DNA of 59,562 nt. Origin: Gammaproteobacteria bacterium. Lineage in GTDB: Bacteria > Pseudomonadota > Gammaproteobacteria > GCA-2400775. Below the pieces are notes generated by a model. The model was not told the origin of the DNA. It saw only the letters and a program-made list of their open reading frames with translations, and did no database searches. The stretch spans positions 1 through 59,562 of the forward strand of contig JAADIY010000010.1 of assembly GCA_013151045.1 (NCBI GenBank). The letters run 5' to 3'. Of this stretch, positions 53,150 through 59,562 are shown in pieces (position 1 is the first letter of the stretch; each line of letters opens with the position of its first letter). The position numbers were made by a program, and so were the translations under genes.

Positions 53150-54472
53150 ATGAGTAGTCTGACATTTATTAGCCGTCCTGTTTCTTCTGGTGATTCAATC
53201 AATGGTGAATTGCGTGTGCCAGGAGATAAATCTATTTCGCATCGATCAGTAATGCTTGGCGCTATTGCGGAGGGTGTGACGGAGGTAAGTGGTTTTTTAC
53301 AAGGCGACGATAACCTGGCAACGGTTAACGCGTTTCGTGCAATGGGTGTGAATATTGAGCAAGGTAACGATACTGAGTTGAGTATTACAGGTGTTGGGTT
53401 ACACGGCTTACAAGCGCCGCAGAAGACGCTTGATTTGGGTAATTCTGGTACCTCTATTCGTTTGCTCAGTGGCCTGTTGGCGGGCCAGAAATTTGATTCT
53501 GTGTTGACTGGTGATGCGTCTTTGCTTAAGCGGCCAATGCGTCGTGTGACCTTACCATTAGCGGAAATGGGTGCTGATATTGCTACTGTAGAAGGTGGAA
53601 TGCCACCGTTGTCGATTAGTGCTGTATCGAGTTTGAATGCCATTGATTACCTAATGCCAGTGGCGAGTGCTCAGGTGAAGTCATGCCTTATTTTGGCGGC
53701 GCTTTATGCCGAGGGCGTTAGTAGAATTATAGAACCTGCTCCGACGCGAGATCATACTGAGCGTATGTTGGCGGGGTTTGGTTGTAGTGTCGGTCGTGAC
53801 GGCGACACGGTTGTTGTTAACCCTGAGGGTGCTCGATTGAGCGCTTGTAAGGTGGATGTGCCTGCAGATATTTCTTCTGCTGCTTTCTTCTTGGTTGCAG
53901 CATCGATTGTGCCGGGCTCAGATTTGTTACTGAAGCATGTTGGCATTAATCCAACGCGAATTGGTGTTATCAATATATTGATGCAGATGGGTGCGAATAT
54001 TGAGATTATTAGTGAGCGTGAGATTGGTGGCGAGCCGGTTGCGGATATTCGTGTCCGTTATGCTCAGTTAAACGGTATCCATATTCCTGAAGACCAAGTT
54101 CCTTTGGCAATTGACGAGTTCCCAGTGCTGTTTATTGCGGCAGCGTGTGCTGAAGGTGAAACGATATTGACCGGAGCTGAAGAGTTACGCGTCAAAGAAA
54201 GCGACCGTATTCAGTCGATGGTTGACGGTTTGCTGGCGATTGGTGTTAAGGCGGTTGCACAAGATGATGGAATCATCATTCAAGGTGGTGGTGATATCAG
54301 TGGTGGTGAGGTTGACAGCCATGGTGATCACCGTATTGCAATGGCGTTTACTATGGCTGGTTTGGTGTCTGCGGGAGCGATAACGATCCGTGATTGCAGT
54401 AATGTGAATACTTCGTTTCCTGATTTTATTGGTTTAGCACGTCAGGTTGGCGTTGACGTTGAGTCAGTCTGA
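53150..54472 (+). CDS. aroA: 3-phosphoshikimate 1-carboxyvinyltransferase (EPSP synthase), class II motifs
   Basis: 440 residues. Joins shikimate 3-phosphate and phosphoenolpyruvate. All four motifs described for class II EPSP synthases are visible: GDKS ([10 protein letters not shown]), SAQVK (VASAQVKSC), RDHTE and [17 protein letters not shown] keeps a Gly at the glyphosate-contact loop. aroA and cmk overlap by one base. Confidence 0.96.
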   Translation: MSSLTFISRPVSSGDSINGELRVPGDKSISHRSVMLGAIAEGVTEVSGFLQGDDNLATVNAFRAMGVNIEQGNDTELSITGVGLHGLQAPQKTLDLGNSGTSIRLLSGLLAGQKFDSVLTGDASLLKRPMRRVTLPLAEMGADIATVEGGMPPLSISAVSSLNAIDYLMPVASAQVKSCLILAALYAEGVSRIIEPAPTRDHTERMLAGFGCSVGRDGDTVVVNPEGARLSACKVDVPADISSAAFFLVAASIVPGSDLLLKHVGINPTRIGVINILMQMGANIEIISEREIGGEPVADIRVRYAQLNGIHIPEDQVPLAIDEFPVLFIAAACAEGETILTGAEELRVKESDRIQSMVDGLLAIGVKAVAQDDGIIIQGGGDISGGEVDSHGDHRIAMAFTMAGLVSAGAITIRDCSNVNTSFPDFIGLARQVGVDVESV

Positions 54473-55146
54473 TGGCAGCTGCGTCTCCAGTTATTACTGT
54501 TGATGGTCCTGGTGGCGCTGGTAAAGGCACTATTAGTGGCTTATTAGCGTGTCGTTTAGGTTGGAATTTGCTTGATAGTGGTGCGATGTATCGTGTTACA
54601 GCACTGGCGGCCACCAAAAAAGGCGTGGATTTTGCTGATATTGCTGCGATTACAGATGTCGCACACGGTTTAGATGTTGTGTTTGCCCCTTGTGATGAGG
54701 GTGTTTCAGTATTTTTATCAGGTCAAGATGTGAGTTCAGAGATACGTACTGAGGCCTGTGGTGAGCTGGCTTCACGTGTTGCGACCGTTGGCGCTGTGCG
54801 TGATGCCTTATTAGAGCGTCAGCGGGCGTTCCAGGTGGCTCCGGGATTAGTTGCTGATGGTAGAGATATGGGGACGGTTGTTTTTCCTTCTGCTGAGCTA
54901 AAAATATATCTCACAGCGAGCGCTGAAGAGCGCGCTAAAAGGCGTCATAAACAGTTGATTGATAAGGGAATCAGTGTTAATCTTGCGCGCCTTCTAGAAG
55001 ATATCACCGAGCGCGATGAACGCGATATTAACCGTGAGGTTGCGCCGCTAAAGCCTGCAGAAGATGCTGTCGTGGTCGATACAACGGTATTGTCTATTGA
55101 CGAAGTGGTAGCATTGGTCAGTGATTTGTGGGGCAAGATTGGTTAA
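54472..55146 (+). CDS. cmk: Cytidylate kinase
   Basis: 224 residues. Phosphorylates CMP/dCMP. P-loop [37 protein letters not shown] and [14 protein letters not shown]. Start ATG shares its first base with the last base of the aroA stop, so translation is probably coupled. The rpsA gene follows after a 169-bp leader region. Confidence 0.96.
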   Translation: MAAASPVITVDGPGGAGKGTISGLLACRLGWNLLDSGAMYRVTALAATKKGVDFADIAAITDVAHGLDVVFAPCDEGVSVFLSGQDVSSEIRTEACGELASRVATVGAVRDALLERQRAFQVAPGLVADGRDMGTVVFPSAELKIYLTASAEERAKRRHKQLIDKGISVNLARLLEDITERDERDINREVAPLKPAEDAVVVDTTVLSIDEVVALVSDLWGKIG

Positions 55147-55315
55147 TAACGACGTTAATCGATTTTGTGAGCGTGTTGTTTAAGACGCTTTTAGCAGATG
55201 GATGCTTTAAGTTGTAGTCAGATTGGGTCTGACACGCAGCACACTTTTGTGCAAGAGAAGAACCTGAGCCATCGGGGCTTCTTTAACTAACTAAAAGATG
55301 GATAAAGTAAAGATT
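55147..55315 (+). promoter_or_regulatory. rpsA upstream/leader region
   Basis: 169 bp between cmk and rpsA. It likely holds an rpsA promoter and a leader that could fold (GAAGAACC...GGGGCTTC at 55257-55282). No strong Shine-Dalgarno precedes the start, as is known for E. coli rpsA, which uses leader structure and S1 autoregulation. Confidence 0.45.
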
Positions 55316-56986
55316 ATGAGTGAAAGTTTCGCCGAATTATTTGAAGAGAGCCAAGTAGAAGCATTGATGCGACCGGGTGCTATTGTTAATGGTACCGTGA
55401 TAAAAATTGATGGTGACGCAGTCATTGTTAGTGCGGGCTTAAAGTCTGAAAGTGTTATTCCTATTGAGCAGTTTTATAACGAAAACCGCGAAATAGAAGT
55501 TAGCGTCGGCGATATTGTAGAAGTTGCCATGGAAACCGTAGAAGACGGTTTTGGCGCAACGCGTTTATCACGCGAAAAAGCTAAGCGTGCACAGATCTGG
55601 CGTAAGCTTGATGTGGCGATGGAGAAAGGCGAAATTATTACCGGTCGTATTGACGGTAAAGTTAAAGGTGGTTTCACTGTTGACCTTAATGGTTTGCGCG
55701 CCTTCTTGCCGGGTTCATTGGTTGATGTGCGTCCTGTACGCGATACCGGTTACCTTGAAGGTAAAGAGCTTGAATTTAAGATTGTTAAGCTAGACCAAAA
55801 ACGCAGCAACGTTGTGGTATCACGTCGCGCGGTGGTTGAAGATGAGAACAGTGTTGAGCGCCAAGAATTGCTCGATAACTTGCAAGAAGGACAAGTCGTT
55901 AAAGGTATTGTTAAAAACCTTACTGATTACGGTGCGTTCCTTGATATGGGTGGCATTGATGGTCTACTTCATATTACTGACATGGCGTGGAAGCGTGTTA
56001 AACAGCCTTCTGAAATCGTCAACGTTGGTGATGAGATTGAAGTTAAGATATTGAAGTTTGATCGTGAGCGCAAACGTGTTTCGCTTGGTCTTAAACAGTT
56101 GGGCGATGATCCATGGAAAGATTTGGCACGTCGTTATCCTGTTAACACACGTTTATTCGGTAAAGTTACCAATATTGCTGATTATGGTTGCTTCGCTGAA
56201 ATTGAAGATGGTGTTGAAGGTTTGATCCATATGTCTGAAATGGATTGGACAAATAAGAATGTGCATCCATCTAAAGTTGTTCATATTGGCCAAGAAATTG
56301 AAGTTATGGTGCTGGATATTGATGAAGAGCGTCGTCGTATTTCATTAGGTATGAAGCAATGTCAGACCAACCCATGGGCTGATTTTGCCGCACGCCATAA
56401 GAAGGGTGACCGTGTTCACGGTACTATTAAGTCTATTACCGACTTTGGTATCTTTGTTGGTCTTGAAGGCGCAATTGACGGTTTACTACATTTATCTGAT
56501 TTGTCTTGGCAGGCTGAAGGCGAAGAAGTTGATCATGACTTCAAGAAAGGCGATGAAGTTGATGCAGTTATTTTGGCCATCGATGCTGAGCGTGAGCGTA
56601 TTTCTTTGGGTGTTAAGCAGTTGGAAACCGATCCGTTTTCACAATTCTTGGCTGATCATGCTAAAGGCAGCGTAGTGACTGGAACCGTTATCTCTGTAGA
56701 ACAAAGAGGTGCTGTCATTGATTTGGGCGATGGTATTGAAGGGTATCTTGGTGTTGGTGAGTTAGCACGAGAACGAACAGATGATGCTCGTACTATATTA
56801 AAAGAAGGCGAGAGTGTCGAAGCTAAATTTACAGCAGTTGATCGCAAATCTCGCAATATCGTACTTTCAATTAAAGCCAAAGATAGACAAGAAGAAGCAA
56901 AAGCTGTCCAAGACTATAATGTTAAGGCTTCGGATGCAGGTGCGACGACTCTTGGTGATCTATTTAAAGAGCAGATGGGGAAATAG
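55316..56986 (+). CDS. rpsA: 30S ribosomal protein S1
   Basis: 556 residues from ATG 55316 ([12 protein letters not shown] aligns with the usual S1 start; the ATG at 55298 adds six atypical residues). Six S1 RNA-binding repeats are visible, including [40 protein letters not shown], and [20 protein letters not shown]. It brings mRNA to the 30S subunit. cmk-rpsA-ihfB is a conserved order. Confidence 0.97.
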   Translation: MSESFAELFEESQVEALMRPGAIVNGTVIKIDGDAVIVSAGLKSESVIPIEQFYNENREIEVSVGDIVEVAMETVEDGFGATRLSREKAKRAQIWRKLDVAMEKGEIITGRIDGKVKGGFTVDLNGLRAFLPGSLVDVRPVRDTGYLEGKELEFKIVKLDQKRSNVVVSRRAVVEDENSVERQELLDNLQEGQVVKGIVKNLTDYGAFLDMGGIDGLLHITDMAWKRVKQPSEIVNVGDEIEVKILKFDRERKRVSLGLKQLGDDPWKDLARRYPVNTRLFGKVTNIADYGCFAEIEDGVEGLIHMSEMDWTNKNVHPSKVVHIGQEIEVMVLDIDEERRRISLGMKQCQTNPWADFAARHKKGDRVHGTIKSITDFGIFVGLEGAIDGLLHLSDLSWQAEGEEVDHDFKKGDEVDAVILAIDAERERISLGVKQLETDPFSQFLADHAKGSVVTGTVISVEQRGAVIDLGDGIEGYLGVGELARERTDDARTILKEGESVEAKFTAVDRKSRNIVLSIKAKDRQEEAKAVQDYNVKASDAGATTLGDLFKEQMGK

Positions 56987-57039
56987 AAGTAACACAACAA
57001 TCTTGTTGTTATTGCTTTTGATTGTATAAAGTATCAGTT

Positions 57040-57327
57040 ATGACAAAGTCAGAACTCATAGAACGGCTTAGCCAAAAACAGAACTACTTGTCACCCAAGG
57101 ATGTCGAGTTTGCGGTTAAGTCGTTGATTGAGGAAATGGCTCAATCTTTGGCACAAGGTGGCCGTATTGAAGTGCGTGGGTTTGGCAGCTTTTCGTTGCA
57201 TTTTCGTCCCCCGCGTATGGGCCGTAATCCTAAAACGGGCGATGCTGTACCGTTAACTGGAAAGTACGTGCCTCACTTTAAGCCTGGTAAAGAGCTTAGA
57301 GAGCGTGTCATGAAAGAGAACTGTTAG
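57040..57327 (+). CDS. ihfB: Integration host factor subunit beta
   Basis: 95 residues. DNA-bending HU/IHF family: [20 protein letters not shown] at the start, then [20 protein letters not shown] and [20 protein letters not shown] (the beta-arm with its DNA-intercalating Pro). ATG 57040 was chosen over an upstream TTG because the family starts at MTKSEL. Confidence 0.96.
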   Translation: MTKSELIERLSQKQNYLSPKDVEFAVKSLIEEMAQSLAQGGRIEVRGFGSFSLHFRPPRMGRNPKTGDAVPLTGKYVPHFKPGKELRERVMKENC

Positions 57328-57420
57328 GTAGTTTAGTTTTTCGATTTCTTATCGCTAGTACCTTTGATATTGAGTTAATGCTGTCGGAATTTGATTGGCA
57401 GTGCTTACAGGGTGGTTATT

Positions 57421-57711
57421 TTGCGCATACTATCACTGGTTATATTACTAATTGTATTGTTGCTTGGCCTTAGTTTCGCTGTCTTAAATTCAGGCAGCAT
57501 TGTTGTCAATTATTACTTTGGTGAACAAGAAATACCACTTTCCGTTGCCTTGGTTCTGGCATTAGTAATGGGTTCTCTTTTGGGTGTGTTGGCAAGTTTA
57601 AGCGTTATTTTTCGTCAGCGTGCTCGTATCTCTTCTCTTAATCGTATTGTTTCAATGACCGAAAAAGAGGTTGTCAACCTTAGGTCATTACCTATCAAAG
57701 ACGACCATTGA
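57421..57711 (+). CDS. lapA: LapA-family inner membrane protein
   Basis: 96 residues from TTG 57421, preceded by AGGGTGG at good spacing; the frame also opens at 57391. Two membrane helices (~2-22 and ~40-63) and a short basic tail (FRQRARISSLNRIVSM). LapA/DUF1049 acts with LapB in lipopolysaccharide assembly control. It lies just before lapB, with a 4-bp gap. Confidence 0.85.
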   Translation: MRILSLVILLIVLLLGLSFAVLNSGSIVVNYYFGEQEIPLSVALVLALVMGSLLGVLASLSVIFRQRARISSLNRIVSMTEKEVVNLRSLPIKDDH

Positions 57712-57715
57712 TTTT

Positions 57716-58885
57716 ATGGATGCTAATTTCATATGGCTGTTACTCCCAGTAGCAGCTTTGTCTGGTTGGTTGGCGGCGCGTCGTTCTTATAAAAAACAAC
57801 ATCGAATAGGTGGTGGTGAGCGCCCGCAGCAAGGTTATTTTAAGGGTCTGAATTATATTCTCAACGAGCAACCTGATAAGGCTATTGAAGTGTTTGTTGA
57901 GATGGTGCAAGTTGATAGTGAAACCGTTGAGACGCATCTGGCGCTGGGCAATCTATTCCGTAAGCGTGGCGAGGTTGATCGCGCAATCCGTATTCACCAA
58001 AACCTTATAGCACGACCGACACTTAATGTGGACCAGCGTGCGAATGCGTTGGCAGAGTTAGGCCAAGATTATATGAGTGCTGGTTTACTTGATAGAGCGG
58101 AAAATATTTTCTCTGAGTTAATGGAAAATTCGCAATATAAAGCGTTAGCATTACGTTCGCTTAAAGATATCTATCAAAGCGAACAGGAGTGGGATAATGC
58201 GATTAAAGTGTTGCGAAGAACAACAGAGCTGTCGCGTAATGAAAGGAATCGAATTATTGCTCAGTATTATTGCGAGCTTGCAGTTCAAGCTCGGGAAAAC
58301 AATGATATGTCATTAGTTAAGCGCCATCTAAAGCAAGCTATAGGTGTTGACCCACAGTGCGCTAGAGCAAGTTTTTTGCAGGGAGAACAGGAGTGGGAAT
58401 CTGGAAACGTTAAAAATGCACTGCGTTGCTATGATCGATTTATTTCGCAATCTCCGCAGTTAAGTGATGAAGTTATTGAGCGTGTTTATGATTGCCATCA
58501 GCAGTTAGGATCGACAAATAAGTTTCTTGGCGATTTAGGCCATTTATCAGATAGCGAAGTGGGCCCGTTAACGCGACGCTTAGGGTTGCGTTTGCATACC
58601 AGTGCCAATGATGAAGAAGGTTATCGCGACGCAGTCTATGCGTCGCTAGAAAAACATCCAACATTGTCATTAACAGAGAGTTGGCTGGAATTACTTTCCG
58701 ATAGTAAAAAAGACGATCCGCAGGGAGACTTACATAAGCTCCTGGCTGTTATCACTCGACTTGCAGAGCAAAATGAAGGGTATCGTTGTCAACACTGTGG
58801 CTATGTAGCAAAATCTTTGCATTGGTTGTGCCCAAGCTGCAAACATTGGGACTCGACGCGTCCTATTAATACATTGGATGGTTAG
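57716..58885 (+). CDS. lapB: LapB, lipopolysaccharide assembly regulator
   Basis: 389 residues from ATG 57716 ([20 protein letters not shown] is the membrane anchor). TPR repeats span ~40-330 (for example [20 protein letters not shown]), and a rubredoxin-like zinc ribbon ends the protein (CQHCGY and CPSCKHWDS). LapB adapts LpxC for FtsH degradation, balancing LPS synthesis. Its end overlaps pyrF by eight bases. Confidence 0.95.
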   Translation: MDANFIWLLLPVAALSGWLAARRSYKKQHRIGGGERPQQGYFKGLNYILNEQPDKAIEVFVEMVQVDSETVETHLALGNLFRKRGEVDRAIRIHQNLIARPTLNVDQRANALAELGQDYMSAGLLDRAENIFSELMENSQYKALALRSLKDIYQSEQEWDNAIKVLRRTTELSRNERNRIIAQYYCELAVQARENNDMSLVKRHLKQAIGVDPQCARASFLQGEQEWESGNVKNALRCYDRFISQSPQLSDEVIERVYDCHQQLGSTNKFLGDLGHLSDSEVGPLTRRLGLRLHTSANDEEGYRDAVYASLEKHPTLSLTESWLELLSDSKKDDPQGDLHKLLAVITRLAEQNEGYRCQHCGYVAKSLHWLCPSCKHWDSTRPINTLDG

Positions 58886-59562
58886 TACGTTGAGTACCAA
58901 TAATATTGAGTTGCCTAAAGTTATTGTTGCGTTAGATTTTTCTAATGAAAGCGCAGCGTTAAGTTTTGTTGATCAAATTGATCCGGTTTTATGCCGCGTC
59001 AAAGTGGGTAAAGAGCTGTTCACTGTAGCTGGTCCCAATCTAGTAAGATCATTGGTAAATAAAGGATTTGACGTCTTCCTTGATTTAAAATACCACGACA
59101 TTCCCAATACTACTGCCGCAGCTTGTTGTGCTGCCGCAGACCTTGGTGTATGGATGGTTAATGTCCATGCTATGGGTGGCCGGAGAATGCTTGAAGCAGC
59201 CAGCAATGCCCTGACTAAGTTGAATGCTCAGCCCTTGTTAATTGGTGTGACGATATTAACGAGTATGAATAAAGCGGATTTAAACGAGCTGGGTATTACG
59301 GGTGAGCCCAAGGATATGGTGCTGCGTCTTGCAAAGCTTAGCGCAGATAGTGGGCTCGACGGAGTTGTTTGTTCTGCGCAAGAAGCAAAAATGTTGCGTT
59401 TGAATCATAGTAGTTCGTTTCGTTTAGTCTGCCCAGGTATAAGGCCTGCTGGTTCAGTGGGTGATGATCAACGACGAGTCATGACACCGGCTGAAGCTGT
59501 AACTGCGGGTGCTAGTGACTTGGTGATTGGTCGTCCGGTGACTCAGTCAGAAAACTCCGTAG
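58878..59562 (+). CDS. pyrF: Orotidine 5'-phosphate decarboxylase (partial, runs off window)
   Basis: 228 residues visible; the last few codons lie beyond the window end (family ~235-245). It makes UMP from OMP. Catalytic D-K-D motif [17 protein letters not shown] near the start; [20 protein letters not shown] binds phosphate. Start ATG 58878 overlaps the lapB end; a TTG at 58890 is an in-frame alternative. Confidence 0.93.
   Translation, partial: MVSTLSTNNIELPKVIVALDFSNESAALSFVDQIDPVLCRVKVGKELFTVAGPNLVRSLVNKGFDVFLDLKYHDIPNTTAAACCAAADLGVWMVNVHAMGGRRMLEAASNALTKLNAQPLLIGVTILTSMNKADLNELGITGEPKDMVLRLAKLSADSGLDGVVCSAQEAKMLRLNHSSSFRLVCPGIRPAGSVGDDQRRVMTPAEAVTAGASDLVIGRPVTQSENSV

Noticed and set aside
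1-59562. CRISPR array, rRNA, prophage structural genes
   Set aside because: No regularly spaced repeats, rRNA sequence or phage structural genes were seen.

Overview
The window reads as gammaproteobacterial chromosome of moderately low GC. The evidence is the order gyrA-serC-(serA)-pheA-tyrA-aroA-cmk-rpsA-ihfB-lapA-lapB-pyrF, a TRZ/ATZ hydrolase-ubiG-phosphatase neighbourhood, the LapA/LapB pair and a six-repeat ribosomal protein S1. I cannot name the genus. Squalene genes (hpnCDE), GDP-fucose genes and a copper nitrite reductase suggest a free-living bacterium able to respire or detoxify nitrite/NO.

Region 1 (1-8500) is an accessory island. It holds an IS3-family element inserted beside a second, truncated IS3 transposase, then two copies of one module: tyrosine-recombinase 3' end, a toxin-antitoxin pair, and a ~340-bp conserved structured non-coding repeat. 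The cargo differs (BrnTA in copy A, HigBA in copy B) while the shell is homologous. Between the copies lie an orphan Rhs tip with a small TPR gene, one intact and one broken SymE-like toxin gene with an XRE remnant, and a small protein followed by a membrane protein. Both recombinase copies are broken. A tRNA-Ser-like 3' fragment (8456-8501) marks the probable right border.

Region 2 (8.7-16.9 kb) holds envelope/metal-stress genes (Spy-like protein, OmpR-type regulator, sensor kinase, ZrgA-like protein), YceI, a membrane protein, and a nitrogen-oxide cluster: truncated haemoglobin and nirK, divergent from nsrR. Region 3 (16.9-32.8 kb) is mostly housekeeping: cysS, hisI, dihydroorotase, recD2, purE/purK, a Zur-like regulator, a Crp/Fnr regulator with a DUF2892 membrane protein, a type I-beta DAHP synthase, a diguanylate cyclase and an orphan GspE/PilB ATPase. 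Region 4 (32.8-45.8 kb) carries hpnCDE, galE-vanZ-gmd-fcl, rmuC, a Gph/MupP-type phosphatase, ubiG, a decayed chemoreceptor, a SYLF protein, an MtaD-like deaminase and an OmpA-like protein. Region 5 (46-59.5 kb) is the gyrA-to-pyrF block, feeding serine, phenylalanine, tyrosine and shikimate synthesis; the EPSP synthase has class II motifs.

The most notable signals are the two shared-shell/variable-cargo modules in the island, and two inverted-repeat elements, before purK and before tyrA, whose right arms carry the start codons of those genes. The tyrA element sits where many gammaproteobacteria have hisC.
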